A stretch of 64,000 bases of DNA from Actinernus sp. WN-2022 (Eukaryota > Cnidaria > Anthozoa > Actiniaria > Actinernidae), in contig JAOWCC010000019.1 of the NCBI GenBank assembly GCA_030867875.1, positions 107,512,047 to 107,576,046 of the forward strand. Direction: 5' to 3'. A model generated the notes under the pieces. The model did no database searches, had not been told where the DNA came from, and saw nothing but the letters and a program-made list of their open reading frames with translations. The translations under genes were made by a program, and so were the position numbers. Position 1 is the first letter of the stretch; every line of letters begins with the position of its first letter. Below, piece by piece: positions 13,301 to 22,700 of this stretch.

Positions 13301-13898
13301 CGTAGCTTGAACGAGCAGACTGTAAATGACGCACTTCAGGGCTATGCAGCGGCAAGACACCGTGGAGAGATACAAGACAAGGAGTTCCACGATAATCCAA
13401 ACAAGGAAGCTGCTATGCGCGGTATGAGGCAGGGAGGACACGCTCATATCGGTACGTCATGTGTTACTGAAACAAAATTATATTTGATTAGAGTGTGTCG
13501 TAAAACCAGCCAATCACAGGAGCAAGTAAAAACCTAATGAACCAAACACGAAGTAATTACGAGAAAGAGTACACGCAATCGTGGGTAACCTAGCAATCGC
13601 CTAATTACTTTTCGACACTCAATTGAAAACCCGTCGATTCTCTATCCGGGAATCAGTGACAAGGTTCAAATGGAAGTACAAAACGTTAAGAAATGTTCGG
13701 ATTACTTTTTTGGTTTCTCGCATTTAATACCGTTCTTTTACAGACGATATTTTGTTGTTGGGGACGCTTGATTTTTGTGTCCATTTTCAATCTTCTTATA
13801 AAACCATTATTTTTTCTTCAGGAGCGAGACGTCTAGTGGAGTTGGATCCACATGATGTACAATTCCGAGATGCCATGAACGCAGTCGATCTCCGTTAA
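7305..13898 (+). CDS. Unrecognised protein, 6 exons (347 aa; 374 aa with an extra exon)
   Basis: The exons are 7305-7538, 8190-8382, 8925-9076, 10259-10500, 13306-13451 and 13822-13898; all junctions are GT-AG and all phases agree (0,1,0,2,1). The start is the ATG at 7305, directly after an acceptor-like ttctattatag; an in-frame ATG at 7263 would add 14 residues. A further exon (7821-7893) joined to an earlier acceptor (8182) also keeps the frame. In the short form, residues 1-78 are Ser/Arg/Gln-rich and probably disordered, and about 79-142 are Gly/His-rich. From about 146 onward the chain looks helical and charged (MIEELEKHEDHGKG, EKMLKKTLMWEAARAEKG), and it ends in VELDPHDVQFRDAMNAVDLR. 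No known domain, signal peptide or membrane segment is seen. I do not recognise the family and propose no function. Confidence 0.75.
7821..7893 (+). CDS. Probable cassette exon with a GC-AG donor
   Basis: These 73 bp follow the acceptor atgtag and are followed by gcgagt, a good U1 match except for the C of a GC donor. The exon is open in the phase required by the upstream exon. It ends in phase 1, which fits the acceptor at 8180-8181 (exon starting at 8182) and adds 27 codons without a frame change. The peptide begins GVKGAMGWDGDSHGSQSQ and resembles the Gly/His/Ser composition of the next exon. Skipping it and using the acceptor 8 bp downstream (exon at 8190) also keeps the frame, so alternative splicing is plausible. 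Confidence 0.5.
8427..8590 (+). mobile_element. SINE fragment, same family as 38415-38690
   Basis: This stretch shares long near-identical blocks with the copy near 38.5 kb: gtgagttgagttt or gtaagttgagttt, ttttcctccctcc, aaaaaccaacacgctaaatt, caattcgatctgtg, tttgatcagcc and tatggttatttcaggtc. The other copy has a tRNA B-box-like ggttcgattcc at its head; this copy is truncated there. It lies in the intron just after the 8382 splice donor. Confidence 0.7.
9242..9840 (-). mobile_element. Degenerate LINE reverse-transcriptase 3' fragment
   Basis: Read on the minus strand, broken frames give the C-terminal region of a non-LTR retrotransposon reverse transcriptase, in order. They are SLGVFIDENLSWSNHID, FNALVQPHCAYCSEVWGN, KLQKLQNRAARVL, then MVYKSQNNLAPDYL and SLRDLLLNKLAI. 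Stops and frame changes separate the blocks, so it is dead. It lies in the intron between exons 3 and 4 of the 7.3-kb gene, antisense to that gene. The family resembles CR1/L2/Jockey-type elements; the exact clade is not resolved. Confidence 0.8.
10744..10860. repeat. Perfect 53-bp inverted repeat (hairpin)
   Basis: The arm 10744-10796 (starting ttgtctgagtggg, ending gtgacgtca) is exactly reverse-complementary to 10808-10860, with an 11-nt loop. It lies in the intron after exon 4 of the 7.3-kb gene and would form a strong RNA hairpin. It is probably a foldback transposon or a recent inverted duplication. Confidence 0.85.
11423..12798. mobile_element. 1.38-kb DNA transposon-like element with long terminal inverted repeats
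   Basis: The left end (atgcactagtcaattgaaac, then ccccccgacccccgggacat, then agcgggg) is matched in inverse at the right end (ccccgctatgtcccgggggt, then ccggggtttcaattgactag, then tgcat). The arms are about 55-60 bp and nearly identical. No transposase is recognisable inside. A second element end resembling hAT-type termini (cctggatccgcccctg) lies inside near 11789-11804, so the interior is composite. It is inserted in the intron between exons 4 and 5 of the 7.3-kb gene. Confidence 0.75.
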
Positions 13899-14382
13899 GA
13901 TCTAGCTATAGTTATTTGTATATTGAGTACCAGACGTGCCTCACGAGGATAGGAAGAAATATGAAGGAAAAGGAGGATATTTTCCAAATTCCCGTAAGGT
14001 TGATACTCAATATACATTCAGTATTTACTTATAAACATTTTCCTTTCGTGTTAATTTGCTTCCACACTAAACAGTCTGTCATGAGCAATTGAAATAATAT
14101 CTCAGCACTAGATGTTATACAAGGAGATAATTAGTAAATATGCTGTTTGATAGTTTAATTTATAGATTATCGATCTATCTAAAAACATCAAACTTGCCAA
14201 ATTGGCCGGAAAACTAGACTTTTCTTGCACATGTAATATCAAAGAATGTACTCTTAGCCTGTCGTTTATGGCATGTAAGTAGTTGTTACTGAAAAACACG
14301 CATTTCCAAAGGTAGATCAGAGAGAAAATTGTACTAATCGTAGCGTTAACAATGGACTGTATTGCTCGTTTTGAACTTAATT
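13899..14382. other. 3' flank of the 7.3-kb gene
   Basis: Directly after the stop, tgtatattgagta (about 13918) and tactcaatataca (about 14004) form a short inverted repeat around a 70-80 bp spacer, probably a small foldback or a 3' UTR hairpin. Nothing else is supported before the next element. Confidence 0.4.
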
Positions 14383-14705
14383 CCGGGTTACACGACAATT
14401 ATTTTGGGCACGGCAATCCTAATTTTTCGTGTGCGTACCAATCATTTTTTTTTCGGCACGGCAGCCCTTATTTTTGTCGTGTAAATGGCAATGTTCCAGG
14501 TACGTGTTCCCGGCGAAAATCTAGGAATATCGAGGCCATGTGAAGAGGTAGTCTCGGCCCGCCTGTTTGGAGTGCCGTGCCCAAGTTAGGAGTGCCGTGC
14601 CTAAGTTAGGAGTGTCGTGCCCACGTTATGAGTGTCGTGCCCACGTTATGAGTGTCGTGCCCACGTTTTGAGTGTCGTGCCCATTCCCGTGTCGTGTACA
14701 CCGGG
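14383..14705. mobile_element. MITE carrying six 20-bp tandem repeats
   Basis: The termini ccgggttacacgac (14383) and gtcgtgtacaccggg (14691-14705) are inverted copies with one small gap. Six tandem copies of a 20-bp unit (agtgtcgtgcccacgttatg and variants) fill 14571-14690 exactly and abut the right terminus. This is the pattern of MITEs with an internal minisatellite. Confidence 0.7.
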
Positions 14706-15010
14706 CTTTAGTTACCGAGTTGGATTCCATTAGGCTTTTTGTTCTAGACGTTAAGTAGATTGAGTTCATAGTGAACTCTACGTTTTTTCAACAAAAAATT
14801 GTAGTGCCATATTGTAGAATAAACTGCCAGTAGTATATAGGACTGGATTAACAAATGAATGTGGTTGTGTTAACTTTTGGATGAAAGCGGACTCGACGTC
14901 AGTGACAGAAGTAGATGTGACTGATGACTTAAGAAAATCACGCACGATCAACTATTTGACATTTGCCTGCGAAAATTTGATGTTCTCTGTGAAAACAAAT
15001 ATACATAAAC

Positions 15011-15891
15011 CCGAGAACGAAGTTCGAGGTCTTGCTAGTTTTAAGAACATGAAATCTCCAACGGAAACTATCGGCAACCTATTGTTCCGAGACAGACACA
15101 ATCTATTTATCGTTATTAGGTTCATCGCCGAGTTGTCTTCCGCTCTCGCCGGGCACTATCGCCACTTGGCACTATCAGGCGTTATAATCCAACACAAAAT
15201 TTTGGCGCGCGCTCATTGGCTAAAAGCGATCACGTGACGCGATAGTTGTCTTCCGTGGCTGCAAGCTATCAGCCGATAGTCTCTCGACAGACACACTCTA
15301 TTGTCACGTGATCAGTTTCATTCAATCAGAATCGGAGAGAACTTTGTGGTGAACTATAACAAACAAATAGTGTGTCCGTCGAGGAACTATCAGCTGATAG
15401 TTGCCTGCGCAAAATTTGATATTATATTAGCCCGAGAACGAAGTTCGAGGTCTTGTATGCTACCGATAGCTCCGAGACAAAAACACTATTGTCGTTATTG
15501 TTCGTCACAAAATTGTCTTCCGCTCTCAACCGGTCCGCCGATGCAAACTATCAGGCGTTATAGTTCACCACAAAATTTTGGCGCGCTCATTGGCTAAAAC
15601 CGATCACGTGACGTGATAGTTGTCGTCCGCGGATGCAAACTATCAGGCGTTATAGTTCACCACAAAATTTTGGCGCGCGCTCATTGGCCAAAAGTGATCA
15701 CGTGACGTGATAGTTGTCGTCCGCGGAGGCAAACTATCAGGCGATAGTGCCCGCTGAGAGCTGAAGACAATTTTGTGATGAACAATAACGACAAATCGAC
15801 TGTGTTTGTCTCGGAACTATCGGCTGATAGTTACCCTTGGAAATTTGATGTTCTTAAAACTAGCATATAAGCCCTCGAACTTCGTTCTCGG
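15011..15891. mobile_element. Repeat-rich foldback element with CACGTG motifs
   Basis: The left end (ccgagaacgaagttcgaggt, then gctagttttaagaaca) is inverted at the right end (tgttcttaaaactagc, then cctcgaacttcgttctcgg). The interior repeats aactatcaggcgttatag-type blocks, and a block containing aaaattttggcgcgc followed by ctcattggc. CACGTG occurs at about 15231, 15305, 15605 and 15699. A second copy of the left-end motif begins near 15432, so the element has been internally duplicated. Open frames here are repeat artefacts. Confidence 0.7.
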
Positions 15892-16528
15892 ACCTGGACC
15901 AGTAAGGAAATATCAAAAAGGCAGCAACTTCATGTTATAAACCAATCAGACACGCCCTCGCCCAATATAACACATCACTCATTAAAAAGTTTTATTTGCA
16001 AGTAGTTAGTCAAGAATAGATATATATTGTTCCCTTTGTTCTTCGTCGTGTTGATGTTGTTGTTATCAGTTGCATACATGAAGTGTAACTAGGAGGAAGC
16101 TAGTGTAACATTTCGCTTATTTTACTATTAATACTACTTCTCGTGATCCCTAATTCTAGGATATTAAGATATTGTGAGACCTAATCAATCTGGTAAAACT
16201 CTGTCGCATTTTCAGTTAAGGCCATCCCGATACCCTCAGTGTTTTGATCAGTACGCCTGCATTCCCCAATATCGCCCTCCCACGCTTGTTATGATCTTAA
16301 ATCAGATATAACGAGCATTATATTTACTGTGTGTTCAAAGTGTACAATTTTTATATGCAACCTTATTTATAGTGCTTAGCTGAACTGAGGAATGTAAAGA
16401 GGTGTTATTAACAATGTGAAAATGTGAAAACAGTATGAACTTAGTGCAGTCTAAAGGCTACTAAGACCCTATGAGTTCCATGTTCTCTGCAATAAAGGTA
16501 GCACAATTCACCATATGGGAAAAGATGA
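15892..16528. other. Intergenic, no gene seen
   Basis: AT-rich sequence without a recognisable exon, RNA gene or terminal repeats. Confidence 0.45.
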
Positions 16529-16880
16529 CGACTCAGTTAAAATAACACGTAGAAATCTTCTCATTATTCTTTTAAATGACAGTGTATTGGCAACAACACT
16601 TGCACTGGTTTGTTCTTAAGATTTAAAACTTCTACAGTGATTTTTTAACATATTTAAAGTTGTTCGCGCGCAAGCAACTACTTTTATTCACACTTACGCT
16701 ACTTCAAATTAGTACATTATTTTGTATAAAAATAATTTACAAGACATATATTGATACTAAGTGAAAAAGAAATATTATAAGTGCCTAGAGGCTAAATAAA
16801 CCGTTAGGTTTTCTAATAACAACAAATATGACCCTTTCCACTCAGTCTGGATTGTGGGTAAAAGTACAATTAAGCCGCTA
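16529..16880. repeat. Interspersed repeat, second copy at ~56.9-57.05 kb
   Basis: Blocks such as aaaataacacgtagaaat, tgacagtg(t/c)attggc, a ggttt/gcttg then cttttaaga or cttaaga stretch, gcgcaag or gctcgcaa, and attgtgggtaaaagtacaa recur in the same order at about 56884-57045. The termini are not defined. Confidence 0.55.
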
Positions 16881-16955
16881 TCGTTTTCTGTTCAGCGGAC
16901 TTTCTTTGGGTTTAAACATGGTTCCTTTGTTTACGAATGGACATAGACTCTGCAG

Positions 16956-17238
16956 TTAGTGTTTAAATTGCTTCTCAATTTCATCCACGAGTTGCTTGAC
17001 CCAGATTGCACCAGCTTCAGGCAGCAGCGGCAGGCCGATCGCCATTGCGTGGACAAAACCCTCAAAGTCCGCGTACAAAAAATGAGTGTTCCGATGACGT
17101 CCCACTCGGTCTCCGCAGTCGAATTTCCATTTAACGATCTGATAGTTATGAGAGCCAGTGCTGCATGATAGGCGACCTTGTTCGCTGACAAACATCGTAT
17201 TACTATCTGTAGCACACACCCAGCTGAAGATCCTCGTC
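16956..17238 (-). CDS. Terminal exon of unknown gene (paralogue B)
   Basis: This is a minus-strand open segment of 93 residues to the stop at 16956, with the acceptor ttttcttacctcaag and the same entry phase as its paralogue at 1514-1802. The two share WVCA, TMFV or TMYV, GRLSCS or GRLRCS, WKFDCGDR, HRNTH, ADFEGF or ADYEGF, HAMAI and WVKQL. Three cysteines are conserved. Two copies about 15 kb apart in the same orientation suggest a tandemly duplicated gene pair, with upstream exons unrecognised here. A possible hydrophobic upstream segment at 17327-17632 was not accepted because no phase-2 donor was found. Family and function are unknown. Confidence 0.6.
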
Positions 17239-17683
17239 CTTGAGGTAAGAAAACATAACAAATACAAATGATACTTTTCCTGTTTTCATCAGCTTCGGAA
17301 AGTAAAAGTATTAAATAATTACCATTTTAAATCTTAAGTCGAAGTTCGAGCTCAGATTGACCGCGGTCTTTCGTGAAGTCATCTAAGCAACAGCTCGCTA
17401 CACAACATGCGGTCAGTATAATCGGCAGACTGCAGACCAACTCTACATTTGAACATGTGCAAAAAACGTTAACGCTACTGCCGTAATCAGGCTCCATCAT
17501 GAATTTTAAACTGTGCGAGTGTGTGTACGTCGCGATCCTCTCCCCACCCCGTTGGGGAAAGCTTTGGACAGACAACATCGCATGCTGAATGGGATAAACC
17601 ATGGGGTGGCGCCAGTTGTGGCCCGCTGACAAATAGGGGAATTACCATATTTGGACAACATTAATATCAATATTCAAATAACT

Positions 17684-18032
17684 CCAATTTGCCACTTTAG
17701 AAACAAAAAAAGGACTGGGTCGAGTTTGTAATGTCAATTTCATTATAATTTAATCAAAAAATGAACTCCATCACAAGAAAGAGCACACCGAAATTAGTAA
17801 GTTTGATGGGTTAGGTGACGTTCATTCGATATTTACCCTGTTATGAGCTTTCAAAAATCGCAAAAATAAGAGACGTTTGTATGGATTGGGGGGACAAGCG
17901 TCCAAACTCATCAAACGTACTAATTTCGGCGTGCTCTTTCTTGTGATGGAGTTCATTTTTTGATTCAATTATAATGAAATTGCCATTACCAACTCGACCC
18001 AGTCCTTTTTTCGTTTCTAAAGTGGCCAATTG
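17684..18032. mobile_element. Foldback element, arms ~130 bp
   Basis: The left arm (gccactttagaaac, ggactgggtcgag, atgaactccatcacaagaaa) and the right arm (tttcttgtgatggagttcat, ctcgacccagtcc, gtttctaaagtggc) are inverted copies with few differences. They are separated by under 100 bp. There is no coding capacity. Confidence 0.8.
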
Positions 18033-19361
18033 GTTCCTCTCCTTTCATTGCTCCGAAAAGTAGCAAAGATAAATGTCTTAAATCACAATTTTATGGGCTT
18101 TTTATGGTAGGGGTAGTAGTAATAATTGGGTTGCTGTTAAGCTTGGTAATGTTTGTTTTTAAGACTTTCGTTTCTTTCTACTCAGCATACGTACATGGGA
18201 TGGAGATTAACCTCCTATACCCCGATCAGCGATGTCGCTTGATGTCGCGCATCATGCACTCGCATCAGTGGTATTCGTATAAAGCAATACTAACTAATAC
18301 TACAAAGCAAATATCAAAGAGCGACTTACTGGTTTGAACATCCAGTAATAGGACAAGGCATCCGCAGCTTGTACCACACCATTGTTATATAGCGGCTGGA
18401 AACGTGTGAGGTGAATAAGACTGGCGAATTTAGTAAGTCTCCAGGAATTAGGCTACGACGAATTATTCGTGCCGAACTGGAGATCCACTATAGATGAAAA
18501 CAGAACTTTCCCCTTTTCTCGGAATTAAAGAATTAGCCGGGGAAATACCGCATCAACTGACCAATAAGGTGGGTTGAGAGGTTACGTAATATACACGGTT
18601 CATGCGTCATCATGTTCTATATTTACCATGAACATGGAACAGCTTGATTCTTCGTTATAAAGAGGGAGTTACAAGGAAGAATCATGGTATGACAAAATAC
18701 CAGTTATGAGTTGGACCACCCCACGTCGTATTTGCTTACCAAAGCCCAAAAATATTATTTTTTTCATTCAATTTATATATGAATATGTGTTTTTATTTTC
18801 TTGCTTGCAGGCATGCATGCAGTACATTCCGTACATGTCTCTTTTGCGGCGCATGAGTCATTTTAGGGACTTTTCCCTTCCGCAAAAGAAAATAATCTGA
18901 CATGAAAAAGCAACACAATACATGCGTCATTTTAGGGACTTTTCCCCTCCGCAAAAGCGTGGAAAACAACACCATGCAAGTGACGAATTTATACTCGATT
19001 TCTTTCATTTCTCTTCCTTCAATTAATACTGATAAGAACTTAGAACAAGTCTTTCCGAATAATCATTTTAAACTCTTCATCACTAGATCAGTTGCTCAGT
19101 GAATGCGTGACTTTTTCATAAGGCCGGGGAATCCCCGTGGTAATTTTCCCTGATTAATATTTACGTCCTAAGGTTTCACTTTTCCTAGAAAACTAAAACT
19201 TCGTGATATTGACTATCTTTGAGTTTAGGAGGAAGAGAGCGGTGGACGAATATACCGAGCAAATAACTGCACTAAACTTGGAACAACGTCATACTAAGTG
19301 GTAAGTCTGATGTTGTAAGGACCGATATAAAAATCCCTCCACTTTTCATTTAGCGAGTTAT
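18033..19361. other. Intergenic with a direct repeat
   Basis: A block (gcatgagtcattttagggac, then ttttcccttccgcaaaag) at about 18850-18890 recurs at about 18921-18957 as gcgtcattttagggactttt, then cccctccgcaaaag. No gene is supported. Confidence 0.5.
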
Positions 19362-19554
19362 GCGTAGTCCACACGAGCAAGTTTTCCTTGACAAGCTTTC
19401 CTTGACAAGTTGCCTTGTTCAATAACTGGCACGCCAGTTTTTCAATAAGTAGACTTGTCAAGGCAAAACTTGTCATTTTTCGTCGTCTACACGAGCAAAT
19501 AAAACTTGTCAAGGGAAAACTTGTCAAGGAAAATTTGCTCGTGTGGACTACGCT
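19362..19554. mobile_element. 193-bp MITE
   Basis: The ends gcgtagtccacacgagcaa and ttgctcgtgtggactacgc are perfect inverted copies. The inner sequence repeats (t)ttccttgacaag and its complement several times. It ends about 150 bp upstream of the first alpha-kinase coding exon, so it may sit in the 5' flank or a 5' UTR intron. Confidence 0.85.
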
Positions 19555-19706
19555 TTAGACTTGAACTTCAGTGATGAAATGTTGTGAATGTCTGTGATGT
19601 TTGATGTGGTAGATATATTGTGTGGATATTATTCAGAACACGAAACACTAGCTCCCAGGATTGATCAATAATGATGCTGTGTTATTTTATTTTCAGCTGA
19701 ATAATA

Positions 19707-22700
19707 ATGGCTGACGGTAAGAGTGGAAAGCTAATGGCGGTAAAGATTTACGACTATGACACCCGCCGAGACACGTTCACCTCCCAGGATAGCATGATAA
19801 GCGTGCAGAGGAGATCGTTCGCCAGGGGGGGAATGCGACAGGCTCACTTGGGGCACCGCTGGTCAGACTTTCAGGTATAGACGGGCTCATTAATCCGGTC
19901 ACGTGAAATAAGTCGGCTTAGAAATATACATTGTCTAGTTTGAGTAAATATCGAATTCGTTAAAGCCTACGTATACGAGGAAAAATTGCTGCGAAAACAT
20001 TATTGTTTCTGATAATGCTTCTTGGGTGAGCAAACGAGCAGGAAGCAAGAACAATGTTTCGCTGCCTTATATTCATGCTTGCTGAGCAAACCAAGAAACA
20101 TTTGGCGAGAAACAAATGCTGGCGCATGCGCCTTAATCATGCTAGGAAGTTTGCGCGTGCGCAACATATGTAGCGCAGCCCTGGGATCTAGTCAACATCG
20201 GTACTGTGCTTCGGTGAGTAAACGGGGAAACAATTGTTGCGGTAGCAAAATTTGATTCTCGGAAGCAAATATGCTTCTGAAATGTTTCAAACCACTTGCT
20301 TAAAAATGTTCCGCGCGCATGCGCAAATGAGGAAACTAATGTTTGAGTCTGATGAAGGCTAAAAACTACTTGGCTTGGTTTTAGTAATATTCGTGAGAGA
20401 TTTACATTTTTTCTTGTGTTTCTCTTTTAACATCCCATATCCCGGTTTGACGCACCTCAAACAATTCCTGAACGAAAACCCTAAATCTCTACAGTTAGTG
20501 ATCTACCCTGCTAAATCTAATGGGTTGTGTTTTTGTGTCAGAGTAATTTCTATTGGTTATTTGGTAAAAAGATTTCTACAACGTTCCAAGAGGGGGACCC
20601 CTTGCCGAATTTTTGTCCATTACCCAGCAATTAGGGGTGGGTGAAGAAAAGGTGGTACAGAGAAACGCAGTTTAAAGAATGGCACGGTTCAGAGTTGTTT
20701 GGTGTGTTTCGTTAAAACAAATCTGGTGTTAGGAGAGATGAAAGAAAGTACTGTTAGTAATGCATGCGCGTGAGTGCATATTTTGTGTTTGCTTTTAATT
20801 GACGGTATACAGGAAGGGTTACCCTGGGTGCCAGAGGTTCTAAGAGGTTAAGGTGCGAAGCGCCGCCAGCGAGGAGCGAAGCGACGAGAGGGAGAGAGAA
20901 CCTCTGGTCAAATCCGTTGATAATCTCATTTCCATGAGTTTAGTTTGAAATCGAGGTGAGTCAAACCGGTTTTGCGGCCACTGTGACGACCAATGTTTTG
21001 ATTTCACACACGAACAATTGCACGCGGTGCTGTGAAGCATGAAATGACAATTGTATGTGGTTCTTTATATGGCTACTCCAGTGAAGAAAGTGCCTCGTGC
21101 TGTAGACCGTTATTGGTCGTAAAAGTAAGAACAAACTTTAGGGACGACTTGAAATATCAGCGACTGGCGGCGCCTCCTCAGTGCATATCGGAAGCACAGC
21201 GAAGACCTCTATACGTTTTATAAACTCGTACAGTGTCTCCTCTTGTTTTGTCTTCAATTTAGTAGTATCCGGAAACTTTGAAGCCAACGTAAACTTCACA
21301 GCATCCCCCAAAATACTCAAAAACTCTTGACTTTCACTTTGTGCATCTCCTTCGCTAGTTGCGGTTGGAAGTAAAACCACATACAGTTGTCATAAAACCG
21401 GTTTGAAGTGATAGGCCAATGACAATTGCTGTTGTATCAAGCACTCACGGTCACGCCTGGTAATGGTAGATAAGCCAATCGGAGACGAGGTTTAAATTCT
21501 GAACCTAGCTTCTGCATGGAAGTGAGATTCTCAAAGGATTTGACCAGAGGCCCTTCTTCTTCGCTTTCTTCTCTCTTTTCCCCTTCTTCTCTATTTTACT
21601 TTTCTGGCCTCTGGGACCCAGGGTAAGGAAGGTTTATCAGCTCCTCGAAATTTGTGAAGATCGAAGAAACGAAAACATCTCTTGAAATAATATCGTAACA
21701 TCGTATTTCCAGCATGTCTAGATTTGATGCAATAATGTTTCTCAGTTACATGCTTCATATTGGCCTGTTTTTACCGCTTTAGCAGTGAAAGGGTTAATCA
21801 AGAGCACAAAAAGTAAGTCGACATCCTGCTTTTTCAGCCTTGGCTTGTTGCATTTTTCGAACAACGTAAGGTCTTTTGAAATAAGTGTGAATATACATAG
21901 CTTTTTGCTGGGGTTGCTATATATGGTCATCAAATTCATTAATCGAAGCCGGAAAGTAAAGTAAAGCAACTTTATTTAACGTCGGTAACTCGTGACAGTC
22001 TAGTGAGACTGATGAACTTGAGGCCGATGTGGAACCTACGATTTTACGTCCTTATCCGAGAAGACGTGAAGGTCTAACCATTTGCAGTTCGAGAACGAGA
22101 TTGTTTCACAAAGGCAGCACCTTCTACTCAGTCATTTTAAGACCTTGAGTGCTGGTCCGGCCGGGGTTAGAACCCGCGACCTCCCGCACGACAGACCAGA
22201 GCTTAACCACTGAGCTATCCGGGAGGCGATCATCTAATTTACTTAAATTTTTGGGTCGATTTTCTCGGCCTAAATAGGTCGTATCGCCAAAATAACTGAG
22301 AAACATGACTCTATACATCTAGACATGTGTCACATACAGAATTCGTGGCCGGCCGTGATTTTTTGGATTTGACTCGCCTGCGGCTCGAGTTTGTAAATAT
22401 ACATTGCGTATCTATTACTTATTATTAATTATTACTATTAATTATTACTATTATATATTAATTATTACTTATATTATCTATTCCGTATCTATTACTTACA
22501 AAGCCATGTTCCTCTTTCAGGATGTTGTAATAAAGAGAGACGTACATGGCGATAACAACAGACGTGATACAGAGAATGACGTCAGAATGCAGTGGAGGTG
22601 CAAAGCCCTAGCGGCAGAATACAACAAAAGAGCTGTCACAACCAAGAAGGTCAGTAATGCTACTAAAGTATGCACAACTATTAGTTTGTTCTTATTATGT

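Noticed and set aside
14881..15597. Plus-strand frames of 98-118 codons
   Set aside because: They lie in the repetitive foldback element and change with each repeat copy.
17327..17632. Upstream exon with a hydrophobic segment for paralogue B
   Set aside because: No phase-2 splice donor joins it to the exon at 17238, and no family match is seen.
22143..22228. Functional tRNA gene
   Set aside because: A- and B-box-like segments exist, but the ends do not form an acceptor stem; it is a SINE head.
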